Origin: a virus | Strand: one strand, 5' to 3' | Virus record (IMG/VR): IMGVR_UViG_3300049491_000413 | Coordinates: 1-32,991 of that record | Length of the DNA stretch: 32,991 nucleotides | Part shown: piece after piece, positions 12,770-21,026 of the stretch | How positions within the stretch are numbered: the stretch's first letter is position 1 | Layout of the letters: every line of letters starts with the position of its first letter | Program-made: the position numbers and the translations under genes | The notes under the pieces: generated by a model | What the model was told of the DNA's origin: nothing | Database searches by the model: none | The model's input: only the letters and a program-made list of their open reading frames with translations

Positions 12770-13642
12770 TCAGCCCTTCGGTTGCCACAGTGCGGACCAC
12801 GTCCGCGGTCCGACGAGTCCGTCAGCGGTCAGTGCGTAGCGCCGCTGAAAGTCCGTGACGGCGCGCTGTGTCTGCGATCCGTACAGTCCGTCCACCGTAG
12901 CGGCATAGCCGTGACGGACTAGCTGTGTCTGTATCGCGCGGATGCTGGCACGCTCGCGCGCACTCCCGAATCCGTTGGTACTGCTCGCGTTGAATGCTTG
13001 ATCGTGAGCGAGCGGATATGCGGGCGCATGCTTGTCGACAGTCTTGTGTCGCGGAGGACGCTTAGGCCCCGGCGACCCGATGAGCCGTGACATGTTGAGT
13101 GACCCCGGGTCGCCGTGGGTGTTTTCGGGCACGTGCATGTGTCCACACCAGCCATCCCATGCATCCCACTGTGGGAGCGTAAATCGTTGTGGTGCATCGG
13201 CTCCGTAGGCGAACGGGTACGATGGCCAGGATCCGGCAGCGCGTCGGCGTATGCCCGTCATGGCCTCAATGACGCGCATGAGCCGAGCCAGTGCAGCAAG
13301 CGCATAGTCGTCGGCGCGTGGCCAGTAGTACGCACCGATGAATGACGGATCGCATGTGCCGACGAGCTCAAGTTGAATGGCACTGTCGCGGTTAGTCTGC
13401 ACGCCGTCGGGATCATTGCGCAGCGACTTGGCTGCCCGATCGAACGGAATGTGTTGCCGCACAAGCAGTCTGCGCGCCGCGACGTCGAGCCGTACCGTGA
13501 CGTGCGGTGCCACGGTGCCACCACGATAGTCCGGCCATCCGTTCGACTCCGTAGTGTGTAGCACGCCTTTCGCCGGACCGCCGGTGAACGGGCCGGCGGT
13601 CGCCATGATCTGGCGCTCTGCGTCGGGCAGCCACGGAATCAC
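12770..13642 (-). CDS. Endolysin: N-acetylmuramoyl-L-alanine amidase with peptidoglycan-binding domain
   Basis: A 290-residue protein from GTG 13642. The amidase_2-type domain (about 1-185) has GVLHTTES with zinc-ligand His at 29, APHVTVRL, IQLELVGT, and GHMHVPENTHGDPG with the later ligands near 168-177. A proline/lysine-rich linker follows, then a PG_binding_1 repeat at about 225-287 (IQTQLVRHGY, VDGLYGSQTQRAVTDFQRRY, DGLVGPRTWSALW). It would cleave the amide bond between muramic acid and the stem peptide. No signal peptide is seen, so export depends on the holin. GTG overlaps the stop of the small gene upstream. Confidence 0.85.
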   Translation of the reverse strand: MIPWLPDAERQIMATAGPFTGGPAKGVLHTTESNGWPDYRGGTVAPHVTVRLDVAARRLLVRQHIPFDRAAKSLRNDPDGVQTNRDSAIQLELVGTCDPSFIGAYYWPRADDYALAALARLMRVIEAMTGIRRRAAGSWPSYPFAYGADAPQRFTLPQWDAWDGWCGHMHVPENTHGDPGSLNMSRLIGSPGPKRPPRHKTVDKHAPAYPLAHDQAFNASSTNGFGSARERASIRAIQTQLVRHGYAATVDGLYGSQTQRAVTDFQRRYALTADGLVGPRTWSALWQPKG

Positions 13643-13761
13643 TGTTCCCCAATCGCCTGTATCAAGTCATGACGGTGACGGATCACGTCAAGGCCGCACA
13701 TGGTCGATATGCTGTCGCTCCGCCAGCACCGCTGGCGGAGGTCAAGCAACCGAGGAATCAT
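13639..13761 (-). CDS. 40-residue coupled small protein before the endolysin
   Basis: ATG 13761 overlaps the stop of the 13758-14315 gene (ATGA), and its stop overlaps the endolysin GTG (GTGA), so the frame fills the gap exactly. The product is a basic peptide (MIPRLLDLRQRCWRSDS..., ending RHDLIQAIGEQ). It contains the 10-bp hairpin at 13718-13740. Either a real small protein or a coupling peptide that carries ribosomes to the lysis genes. No known family. Confidence 0.5.
   Translation of the reverse strand: MIPRLLDLRQRCWRSDSISTMCGLDVIRHRHDLIQAIGEQ
13718..13740 (-). other. Short hairpin at the start of the lysis cassette
   Basis: Arms 13718-13727 and 13731-13740 are perfect 10-bp complements with a three-base loop. 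It lies inside the 40-residue frame, about 75 bases before the endolysin start. It could slow or attenuate expression of the lysis genes. Confidence 0.5.
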
Positions 13762-14315
13762 GTGCCCAACCATATCGCCGTGAGAGTGGACGTATGGTTA
13801 GCGCTCACACCCGTCCCGATGGTGCCCGATGCTGCGACCATGTATCCCTGTAGCTCGACATAGTCACCGGATGCTCCGGCCTGGACGACGACCCACGGCG
13901 TGGACACCGACAACGCCGACGCTGAACTTGCAGGCGACGTGGTCGACAACCCACCGAGAATGCGCGTGCCATTGAGTGCGATAGCTGCACGGAGCAATGT
14001 AGCAGCGGCATTAGCGGCAGCGCCGTAGGTACCGGTGACCGCGTACAGTCCGAGCGTGCCACCGATGACGATGCGACTCGTGTTGGTGGACGTCGAGTGC
14101 TGCCCGTCACGGTCGACCGTCTCGCTACTCGTGCCGAACGTGATGGCCGTGAAAGTCGTTGTCGTCCAACCGGTCTGCGCCGTCTGTTGCACAAGATGTG
14201 CGATCTGGCGAGTCGTCGCGAGAAAGTCATAGGTGCCCTTGATGTACGCTGCCCAATCGGCCGCAGGGAAGTCATCGCCCGTGGCACGCGTCGGTACGGT
14301 AGGTACGCTTACCAC
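13758..14315 (-). CDS. Minor tail / tail-tip accessory protein
   Basis: A 185-residue protein from GTG 14315, with AAAGG upstream. An N-terminal helical part (ADWAAYIKGTYDFLATTRQI) is followed by a Thr/Ala/Gly-rich beta domain that ends in a jelly-roll-like stretch (VVVQAGASGDYVELQGYMVA, LTAIWLGT). Such a plan is common for distal tail proteins encoded last before the lysis cassette. Exact role cannot be assigned. It directly follows the large minor tail gene. Confidence 0.6.
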   Translation of the reverse strand: MVSVPTVPTRATGDDFPAADWAAYIKGTYDFLATTRQIAHLVQQTAQTGWTTTTFTAITFGTSSETVDRDGQHSTSTNTSRIVIGGTLGLYAVTGTYGAAANAAATLLRAAIALNGTRILGGLSTTSPASSASALSVSTPWVVVQAGASGDYVELQGYMVAASGTIGTGVSANHTSTLTAIWLGT

Positions 14316-14326
14316 GTGTCAGCCTT

Positions 14327-16483
14327 TCATCGTGCGAATGCCAGGGGAAGGGCGACGTCCAGCGACTCACCTGCAACGTGCGATCGTGCAACGGTTCCAT
14401 TGACTGCACGCGCCGTGATGGTCAATGTCTGCGGTGATGTACTACTCGCGGGTGCGCTCGTGATGGTGACGTGCTCCCCGTTCCAATCGAGCGTCATCGG
14501 ATATGCGCCAGCGGCTACAGTGAATGGCTGACCGATTGTCGTCGTGGCGACGATCGTGCCAGTGCCCGTGCTGCCGACCGCAGTACCGGACGTGACCGTG
14601 ATACCGCCAGCACTGGCGCCGAACTTGCTGTATAGTCCGCTCCCGAATTGACCGTTGACCGGATCGTCGGCCGGTGTCGTGTCGAACGTGTGTCGCGCAT
14701 AAAGCTGGCCATATTCCTCGACGTGCCCGACAACGTACACGTCCAGATATGTTGCACCGTAATGATTCGACGGCAGTGACGTGACCCGTAGCCGCTCCTC
14801 CAGCCGCAGACCCATGACGCTCGCCCATAGGTCTGTCTCAGACGTAGCAAGATCGACACCTACTTGCACAAGGGATGAGCGCACTGGACCATTGACGAGT
14901 GAGGCAGCAACATCCCGCGCACCTTGCTCGTCTGCGGCGCATGTGTCAACCGACGCATCGAACTGCCCGCGCACACTCTCGTCACCAATGTACGTCGTCT
15001 GCCCACCAGGCCATGTTGCCGTGACGCGCGTGGGTTTCGTGTCGACGCCGCGCCGGAACGCCCACCCTGCGGACGCATCGATATCCGCAATCGCGTCGAG
15101 AGTGACTACGACAGTAGACGATCGCAGCACGTCAGCGTCATACCACAACAGACCATTGTTGGACGCTCGGGACGCAATGACGAGCGCACCCGCCGTGCGC
15201 GCAAGCTCGTCGATAATGTCGAATGCTGACCGACCGGTCAGTCGCTTGAGTGCAACCGTCCTACTGCGCGTGCCGTTCTGCGCGCTGCCGAAATCATAGT
15301 AGAGATTGCCGTCAACGAATCGTGTCTGTGCTGGCTCGGTGACCAGCGGCTGCAGATAGTCGGCATAGCCACCGAGAGACGATGATACGGCCACGGTCCC
15401 GAAAGACGCTGCAGTGCAAGCGGTCTGCTTGCCTGGCGTACGCCAGGGGAGTGCGCCGCCCAGCACGATGACTTGCGTCAGGCGACTGTCGAACGCGACC
15501 CCGACGGCGCCCACCTGAACGGCGTCGATACTACGTCGCAAGGTGACGACAGTGCCACCGGAGTAGGACATTCGCAGCGCGAACCATTGATCGTCCGTTC
15601 CGCCATTGACCGGCGCGAATCCTGCGTAGAGCGTTGAGAGCAGCGTGCCCGAACTGTCATAGAGATTCAGATTGCATGCACCGGCAGAGTCCGCAAGGCG
15701 AACAGACCACAGCACCACACCAGCGACGTCACGTCCGAACATCAGCCACTTGTCAATACTGCCCGTGACCGTGCGATCGGCGGTGCGAAACGGAATGACA
15801 ATATCATTGACGCTGCCACTGGCGATGGATGTGCGGATGTCGATTGTCGGCCCGACAAGACTTGTCGGCGTCACAGTGATGGCGCCGTCAAGATTCACGG
15901 TTGACTCATCGGGCGCATCGGCCGTGACCGACCCAACCCCCGACGTGGGTCGGACAATGGTTGCCGTGCCCGTACCGCTGCCCACGTTCGCCAGCGTGGT
16001 CGGAGTCGCGGCAGGGTCGAAAGGAAACAGATCGACCGTCGACGTCTGAGCGCGATTCAACCATCGCTCAGAAAAGTCACATCGAGACACGCGACGCGCC
16101 AGTCTGCCAAGAACGTCAACGCATGACACGCGTACGACGTGCCGAGTCATCTCACCATCGGCGACGTCAGGCTGCATACCCACGACATACCCATAAAATC
16201 GTTGGTACGTCACGCCTTTCGTAACACTGTAGCGAACCTCTACCCACTCGGCCCATCGCGGGTAGTACGGTGACGTCGGATTGTCGGCGAACCGTCCGTC
16301 AGAGTTCTGAAGTGTGAAATCCATTGTGCCCGGCTGCATCGTGTCATATCGCGACGATCGACCGCGCCGGATGCGCACCGGGTCGGTGTGATCGATGTAC
16401 GTCGTGACGTCAGTCCACACGCCAGCCGTGACAATGCTCCGGATCTCAAGCGACTCAGACGTCGCCGGCCCGGTGATGGTCAT
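14327..16483 (-). CDS. Large minor tail protein (tail tip / baseplate)
   Basis: A 718-residue protein whose ATG overlaps the tape-measure stop. The N-terminus (SLEIRSIVTAGVWTDVTTYI, GTMDFTLQNSDGRFADNP, EWVEVRYSV, RFYGYVVGMQPDV) is the usual opening of actinophage minor tail proteins that sit at the tail tip. A lectin- or concanavalin-like middle (about 175-365, with DQWFALRMSYSGGTVVTLRR) and a later hub-like part (SAFDIIDELARTAGALVIAS, RLEERLRVTSLP) follow. It probably combines distal-tail and hub functions and may contact the host. Confidence 0.8.
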   Translation of the reverse strand: MTITGPATSESLEIRSIVTAGVWTDVTTYIDHTDPVRIRRGRSSRYDTMQPGTMDFTLQNSDGRFADNPTSPYYPRWAEWVEVRYSVTKGVTYQRFYGYVVGMQPDVADGEMTRHVVRVSCVDVLGRLARRVSRCDFSERWLNRAQTSTVDLFPFDPAATPTTLANVGSGTGTATIVRPTSGVGSVTADAPDESTVNLDGAITVTPTSLVGPTIDIRTSIASGSVNDIVIPFRTADRTVTGSIDKWLMFGRDVAGVVLWSVRLADSAGACNLNLYDSSGTLLSTLYAGFAPVNGGTDDQWFALRMSYSGGTVVTLRRSIDAVQVGAVGVAFDSRLTQVIVLGGALPWRTPGKQTACTAASFGTVAVSSSLGGYADYLQPLVTEPAQTRFVDGNLYYDFGSAQNGTRSRTVALKRLTGRSAFDIIDELARTAGALVIASRASNNGLLWYDADVLRSSTVVVTLDAIADIDASAGWAFRRGVDTKPTRVTATWPGGQTTYIGDESVRGQFDASVDTCAADEQGARDVAASLVNGPVRSSLVQVGVDLATSETDLWASVMGLRLEERLRVTSLPSNHYGATYLDVYVVGHVEEYGQLYARHTFDTTPADDPVNGQFGSGLYSKFGASAGGITVTSGTAVGSTGTGTIVATTTIGQPFTVAAGAYPMTLDWNGEHVTITSAPASSTSPQTLTITARAVNGTVARSHVAGESLDVALPLAFAR

Positions 16484-18372
16484 GTGCTGCGCAGTCCGAC
16501 ATACGTGCCACTGCGCAGCAGTGCTTGCAGATTCTCGCTCACGGTCCGGGCTAGATCGCGCTCACGGATGACGCTACCTTGCACGATCACCGTGACGTTG
16601 ACGCCACCCGCCGTGCCGATCTGGCGTAGCTGACGGGACGTCTGTGCGGCCGGTGTCACTGCGGCCGACCCGGCACCGGTGAAGGTGAGCATTTCCGGTC
16701 CGTGCTCGCCAATCAGATAGCGCGTGCCCAGAGTCACGCCACCACCACCGGCACGCATGAGGTTCGGACCATTCCTGGATCGCGTGCGCCCGTCGCTGTA
16801 ATCGATTGTGTTCCGATGAATGGTCACATACACTTGCTTATTCTTGATGCGCGCAAGACTACTGTTCACACTTGCGGCGAATTGATTGAACTGTGCGGCA
16901 GCTGTCTTGAGTTTCGGACCGATGCCGGGAATCCACCCGAAAGCACGCGCAGCGCCGTTGATAAGGAACCCCAAGTATCCGAGGATACTGCGCACGACGA
17001 CCCGAAATGCGTCCAGTAGAACATTCTCGACCGCGGCCTTGACCGTGTGGAATACACGCACGAGTGTCTCCAGTGCAAGCTTGCCTGCCGCGAGTAGCCC
17101 GGCGAATGCAAGTTGTACGATCCTCAGCGCGGTCTGTACGCCAGCGCGAAACGTCTCAGATTTTCGGTAAGCGACGACGAGTGCCACGCCGAGTCCCACG
17201 AGGGCAAGCACGATGATGCCAATCGGGTTGGCCGCCAGCACGACATTCATGACGGCCTGCACCGCCGCCCATGCTTTCGTCACGGCAGCAACGACCTTGA
17301 CGACCGTGACGTAGATCTTCCATGCGGTCACCATGGCAAGGATGCCAGCGGCAATCGGCACGATGACATCCTGATACTTGATCAGGAATTGTGCCGTCGA
17401 CTTGAGTGCGTTGAATGCCTTCCTGACAACCGGCACGATGGCGTCGAACGCCACACGCGCCAAGTAGCCTGCCTGCTGCACCTTGTGGAAGCCGTCAGTC
17501 CAAGCGCCCATCGGATCCTTGGTGCTAAACGCCGTCGCGAGTCCGGTGAATGCATCCTTGAGCCAGATGATCGCACCCGGTAACTTGTCACCCAACCACG
17601 TAGCTGCACTGGCCAGCAATGGCAGCAATTTCTCTGCCAGCGAATCACGAAGATTCTTCACTTGGCTGACCAACTTCAACTTGGCCAAGCCAAGCTTATT
17701 GGTCTTGTCTGAGTAGCCGTTGAGTGCGTTCGATGACTGCGACGTAATTTCCTTGAGTGCGATTTCCGCTTCCGCTTGCTTGAGCGCAGCGCCCGTCAAC
17801 TTGTCTTTACCCTGCTCATGCAACCGCTGCTTGATAAGATCGGCATCGATCTGCACACCGAGACTCTTGAGTGAGTCATACTCACCCGTAAGTGCATCGG
17901 CCAGGATGTCACCGACGTCAGCCGCACTCTTGGTGCCGCCCGACCATTGCGTCAGTGCAGCCGTCAACGTACCGATCTCACCGGACATCGTCTGAGCTTT
18001 CGATGTACTGAAGCCCATAGGTGTCAGTAAATCACCGAATCCGGCGGTCAGCGCCAACGTCTCATTGGTCGACATGCCGAGCGCCACGGACAACTCATCG
18101 GCTTTCGCTTTCGCTGCTGCGAAATCTTTCCCGAATACGGTGCGCGCCTTATTGCCCATTGCCTCAGCATTGACAGCAACGTCAATCAACTTCACACCGA
18201 GTACGCCTGCCCCGGCGGCAGCACCGACGAGTAACGCGCCCCCGACCTTGGCCGCATTGCCAAGACGTTCGAATCGTCCGCCCGATCTCTCTGCCGTGTC
18301 ACCGACCTTGTCAATCGTGCTCGATGCACGATCGCGCGCGAGCAGATCGAACGTGACGGTACGGTCAGCCAC
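16480..18372 (-). CDS. Tail tape measure protein
   Basis: A 630-residue protein that sets tail length. An N-terminal helical region (residues 1-60) is followed by a Gly/Ala hydrophobic segment (LLVGAAAGAGVLGVKLIDVA) and long helical stretches rich in Ala and Lys (FAAAKAKADELSVALGM, DVGDILADALTGEYDSLKSL). A cluster of membrane-like segments follows at about 345-425 (IVPIAAGILAMVTAW, GIIVLALVGLGVALVVA). The C-terminal LGTRYLIGEHGPEMLTF is a recurrent tape-measure ending. Using the usual 0.15 nm per residue, tail length would be roughly 95 nm. It follows the tail assembly chaperones, as expected. Confidence 0.9.
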   Translation of the reverse strand: MADRTVTFDLLARDRASSTIDKVGDTAERSGGRFERLGNAAKVGGALLVGAAAGAGVLGVKLIDVAVNAEAMGNKARTVFGKDFAAAKAKADELSVALGMSTNETLALTAGFGDLLTPMGFSTSKAQTMSGEIGTLTAALTQWSGGTKSAADVGDILADALTGEYDSLKSLGVQIDADLIKQRLHEQGKDKLTGAALKQAEAEIALKEITSQSSNALNGYSDKTNKLGLAKLKLVSQVKNLRDSLAEKLLPLLASAATWLGDKLPGAIIWLKDAFTGLATAFSTKDPMGAWTDGFHKVQQAGYLARVAFDAIVPVVRKAFNALKSTAQFLIKYQDVIVPIAAGILAMVTAWKIYVTVVKVVAAVTKAWAAVQAVMNVVLAANPIGIIVLALVGLGVALVVAYRKSETFRAGVQTALRIVQLAFAGLLAAGKLALETLVRVFHTVKAAVENVLLDAFRVVVRSILGYLGFLINGAARAFGWIPGIGPKLKTAAAQFNQFAASVNSSLARIKNKQVYVTIHRNTIDYSDGRTRSRNGPNLMRAGGGGVTLGTRYLIGEHGPEMLTFTGAGSAAVTPAAQTSRQLRQIGTAGGVNVTVIVQGSVIRERDLARTVSENLQALLRSGTYVGLRST

Positions 18373-18795
18373 GCGCTGTATCCTTCCTCTGCTGCGTCAG
18401 TTGCGAGTCAATGTCACGACACATCGCGTCGAATTGATCGAGTCGGAAGCGTGAGATCTCCCACGGCTTGACGCCGTACGCCTGCAGGAGTGCTAGCCAG
18501 TACTGATCGGCTCGCTCGTCAAGGGTGCTGGCCCGGTTTCCTCGCCGGGTGACGTAGGGTCCGACTCATCGTCATCACTCAATGAGAAGTCGGCCGGACT
18601 TAATGCCAGCATGGCATCCCATGACAGAATGATGCCGGCACGGCGCAAGGTGATGAGCATGAGTGCCGCTGTCGCAAGCGTGTCGCCGAGGTCAGACCAT
18701 CCGCGCTTGGCCTGACGTTCGATGATCGACACTTCCTCGAATGAGGGTCGATCAATGAACGGGAACTCTCGCCCATCCCAAGACAGGGTTGTCAC
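18365..18795 (-). CDS. Tail assembly chaperone, frameshifted long form (GT-like)
   Basis: An open frame in the -1 register continues past the short form's stop and ends at 18365, inside the tape-measure start. It encodes ADQYWLALLQAYGVKPWEIS, then FRLDQFDAMCRDIDSQLTQQ, a typical chaperone T-domain with no start codon of its own. The -1 shift must occur between about 18562, where the -1 frame has a stop, and 18495. No canonical XXXYYYZ heptamer is evident; candidates are CGGGCCA (18529-18535) and ACCCTTG (18520-18526). A -1 shift gives a total of 143 residues. Confidence 0.75.
18493..18795 (-). CDS. Tail assembly chaperone, short form (G-like)
   Basis: A 100-residue protein from GTG 18795, overlapping the upstream stop. 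A strand-rich N-terminus (TTLSWDGREFPFIDRPSFEE) and a helical core (DTLATAALMLITLRRAGIIL) end in an acidic, Pro-rich tail. This matches the first of the two tail assembly chaperones found between the major tail and tape-measure genes, which help the tape measure form the tail. The frame ends in TAG at 18493 just before the second-frame extension. Confidence 0.8.
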   Translation of the reverse strand: MTTLSWDGREFPFIDRPSFEEVSIIERQAKRGWSDLGDTLATAALMLITLRRAGIILSWDAMLALSPADFSLSDDDESDPTSPGEETGPAPLTSEPISTG

Positions 18796-19262
18796 GTGAT
18801 CCTCCGCGCAACATCATCAATAGCTGAGACGATTGCTCGTCTCATGTCATCGGACACGTCACCCTCTAACGGCTTGTCGAAGAATCCTGGCGTGACGCTC
18901 TGCGGCACCATCGGCGCGCGTCCGTACACAGGGTGCATCACTCGCCCGGCATTGATCGCAGAGAGGTTCGCTTGCTTGCCGCGCTTCCGGCGCGACCCGA
19001 CGATGGTGATACCGACGTTGCGTCCGCCCGTCCTGATCGTCGTGACGACTTTCGTTGCGGCCACATACTCGGCCAACCCGCCGGACGATGGCAGTGTGGC
19101 GCGCGCCGATGCGGCAATGGCCACCCTCACCGATGCATCACGCACGATACGGTGAATCGACTTGGCCAGATCCACGCGCAAGTCTTTCGCTCCGGCGGCT
19201 TGCAGACGGCGACCGAGTACCGCAAGTTGATCAGCACCCGTCACGCGCAGATCGACAGGCAC
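18792..19262 (-). CDS. HK97 gp10-like head-tail or tail completion protein
   Basis: A 156-residue basic protein beginning DLRVTGADQLAVLGRRLQAA, with a helical N-terminus and a beta-sheet-rich Arg/Lys centre (KVVTTIRTGGRNVGITIVG). VMHPVYGR and SVTPGFFDKPL near the C-terminus are typical of the HK97 gp10 family (tail-component / connector proteins). In most siphophages this gene lies upstream of the major tail gene, but here it follows it directly (TAG then GTG). Position and sequence together support a role in tail completion. Confidence 0.7.
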   Translation of the reverse strand: MPVDLRVTGADQLAVLGRRLQAAGAKDLRVDLAKSIHRIVRDASVRVAIAASARATLPSSGGLAEYVAATKVVTTIRTGGRNVGITIVGSRRKRGKQANLSAINAGRVMHPVYGRAPMVPQSVTPGFFDKPLEGDVSDDMRRAIVSAIDDVARRIT

Positions 19263-20279
19263 CTACAGTGCCGTATCGCTAGTGCGCGTCACGATGTACC
19301 AACCGGCATCGGTACCGTTCTCCCCGACAGTGAACGTCGGCTCCGGAATCGACCCTTCACCGTTGGTCAACTGTCCGAACGCGTCGGAGTCAAGCTGCAT
19401 TGCGGGCACGACGACACCGAAGCGCTCAGTGCCTGTCGACAGTGCCGCACCCGTGAAGAATCCGGTGAACGACGTCACACCCTGCGAAATGAGCAACGCG
19501 CGCGTTGTCGTTGCGTCATAGTCCTGCGTGACCTTGAGTGTGGTCGGTGCCCCGCCCGTGGTCGGTTGCTGCCAGCCGCCCATCCTCGGACGTTCGTTCG
19601 GCATGAGATCACACGACATCGTCCAGCCGCGCACATTGGTCACGACAGTGCCGCCGGTCTCAAGCGCTGTCGTGCTGGGCACTGTGAGCGCGCCACCGAG
19701 CGTCGTGCCCGCCGTGCCAGCGCCGTCCCCGTACAGTGTCGGCGTGCTCGGATATGACGCTGTCGCGAGCGCTGTACCCGTTGCGAGAGTAGAGGCCCAG
19801 AACGTGACCGATAGTGTAGGCACGCCCCGCGAGGGTGCGTCGATTTCGAAACTTGAGGCCACACAACCGCTGTACGTATGAGCGTCGACAGTGCCAGTGG
19901 CGTTCGACTCGACCACGCCGACCTGAATTGTGTAGCTCGGTCGCACGGTTACTGCAAGGGTCGGCCGAGCCCGCTGCTGATACGTAGTGCCCGAAACGAG
20001 TGTGTGTTCTGCCGTCCCTGCAATCGCCTCAAGCAAAACACCCATACCCTTGGAGAACAGTTCGCACTTGACGATAACCTCAGCCTTGCCAACGCCAGCA
20101 ATGCGACGGCCCGTGCGCGGCAGAAATCCACCAACTCTCAGACCGACACCGACGAGGGGAGTCGGATCCCAATCGTGCGTCGAGTCGGGCAGGATTTCGT
20201 AAAATCGAGTGACCGTAACGGCGGTGCCGTACGTCGACTCTTTCGCAAGTCCGATCTGACCATCGATCAGCGTTGCCAC
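19263..20279 (-). CDS. Major tail protein (tail tube)
   Basis: A 338-residue protein from GTG 20279. The opening (GQIGLAKESTYGTAVTVTRF) and the alternating strands with a Gly/Thr-rich centre are typical of major tail proteins. SSFEIDAPSRGVPTLSVTFW and VRGWTMSCDLM are beta segments of the tube domain. About 340 residues is larger than a minimal tube subunit, and a C-terminal part (from about residue 250) may be an added Ig-like domain. It lies before the gp10-like gene, the chaperones and the tape measure, as expected. Confidence 0.8.
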   Translation of the reverse strand: MATLIDGQIGLAKESTYGTAVTVTRFYEILPDSTHDWDPTPLVGVGLRVGGFLPRTGRRIAGVGKAEVIVKCELFSKGMGVLLEAIAGTAEHTLVSGTTYQQRARPTLAVTVRPSYTIQVGVVESNATGTVDAHTYSGCVASSFEIDAPSRGVPTLSVTFWASTLATGTALATASYPSTPTLYGDGAGTAGTTLGGALTVPSTTALETGGTVVTNVRGWTMSCDLMPNERPRMGGWQQPTTGGAPTTLKVTQDYDATTTRALLISQGVTSFTGFFTGAALSTGTERFGVVVPAMQLDSDAFGQLTNGEGSIPEPTFTVGENGTDAGWYIVTRTSDTAL

Positions 20280-20282
20280 GAC

Positions 20283-20474
20283 TCACTCACTCTCGATTGG
20301 ATCGACCGCAACGATCTGCCAACAGTCTTGCTCGTCAAGGGACGTCGCGATATCGGCGGACACTTCCACCACGGCACCGACAGCCACAGTCGCGATGATG
20401 TCCTCAGCATGTCCGCCGGGTCGAATGTCCCGATCGAACGGTCCGAGGTTCCGCACTCTCACAGTTGCCGACAT
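20283..20474 (-). CDS. Small head-tail region protein
   Basis: A 63-residue protein from ATG 20474, with AGGGGATG upstream. It is acidic, with VRNLGPFDRDIRPGG, then VEVSADIATSLDEQDCWQIV, a small beta-type fold. Proteins of this size and composition between connectors and the tail tube are frequent in actinophages, but the role is unknown. A longer frame to 20729 is a shadow of the next gene. Confidence 0.65.
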   Translation of the reverse strand: MSATVRVRNLGPFDRDIRPGGHAEDIIATVAVGAVVEVSADIATSLDEQDCWQIVAVDPIESE

Positions 20475-20485
20475 GCACACATCCC

Positions 20486-21025
20486 CTAGGTTCGTGTCTT
20501 GACGCGCAAGGTAAATCGCACTTTCGCGCGCGACCCGCCACTGACGTATTGCTCTAGCGAGCGAGTGCCGTGCACTTGCGCCCACATGACTTGCGACCCG
20601 TCCGCTTGAGTCAGGACGCCAGCGCGAGGGTTGGCGCGGCACCATGTGTCGACCAGATCGACCAGCGCGAACGCTGTACTCCGCGCAGCGGCGGTGTCGA
20701 CGTAGCCGAGTGAGCACCACGCCACGCATTCGATGTCATCCTCGGGCTGATCCTTCGGCGATGATGTGGCGACCGCCCAGACCTCAGACGATCCGATCAT
20801 CGATGGATCCGGACTGCTGTCGTTGAGTCGCGCATCGAGGTCCTCACCGCCGTATCCGATGACGATCAGTCCGGCCGTGTCCGGTCCCTTGTGTGCCAAC
20901 ACTTCCGGACCGTCATACACCGTGGCGCCCGTGGTGGTCGCCGTCGGTGCACGCAGTCCGGCCGTGCCACGCAGTCCGGTGACAACGGCTGTGATGACTT
21001 CCGGGATGAGGCTTGTGCGTGCCAT
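20486..21025 (-). CDS. Probable tail terminator / tail completion protein
   Basis: A 179-residue protein from ATG 21025, two bases after the adaptor gene's stop. Order: helix (LIPEVITAVVTGLRG), strands (LIVIGYGG, IECVAWCSLGYVD), helix (STAFALVDLVDTWCRANPRA), then VMWAQVHGTRSLEQYVSGGSRAKVRFTLRV. A compact alpha/beta fold with terminal strands is typical of tail terminators, which cap the tail tube. Position between the head-tail adaptor and the tail tube agrees. Confidence 0.65.
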   Translation of the reverse strand: MARTSLIPEVITAVVTGLRGTAGLRAPTATTTGATVYDGPEVLAHKGPDTAGLIVIGYGGEDLDARLNDSSPDPSMIGSSEVWAVATSSPKDQPEDDIECVAWCSLGYVDTAAARSTAFALVDLVDTWCRANPRAGVLTQADGSQVMWAQVHGTRSLEQYVSGGSRAKVRFTLRVKTRT

Positions 21026-21026
21026 G

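Noticed and set aside
14781-15299. Plus-strand open frame (172 codons) in the minor tail gene
   Set aside because: Antisense to a clear minor tail protein; Arg/Ser-rich with no fold-like pattern.
19878-20489. Plus-strand open frame (203 codons)
   Set aside because: Antisense to the major tail gene and the small connector gene; no recognisable motif.
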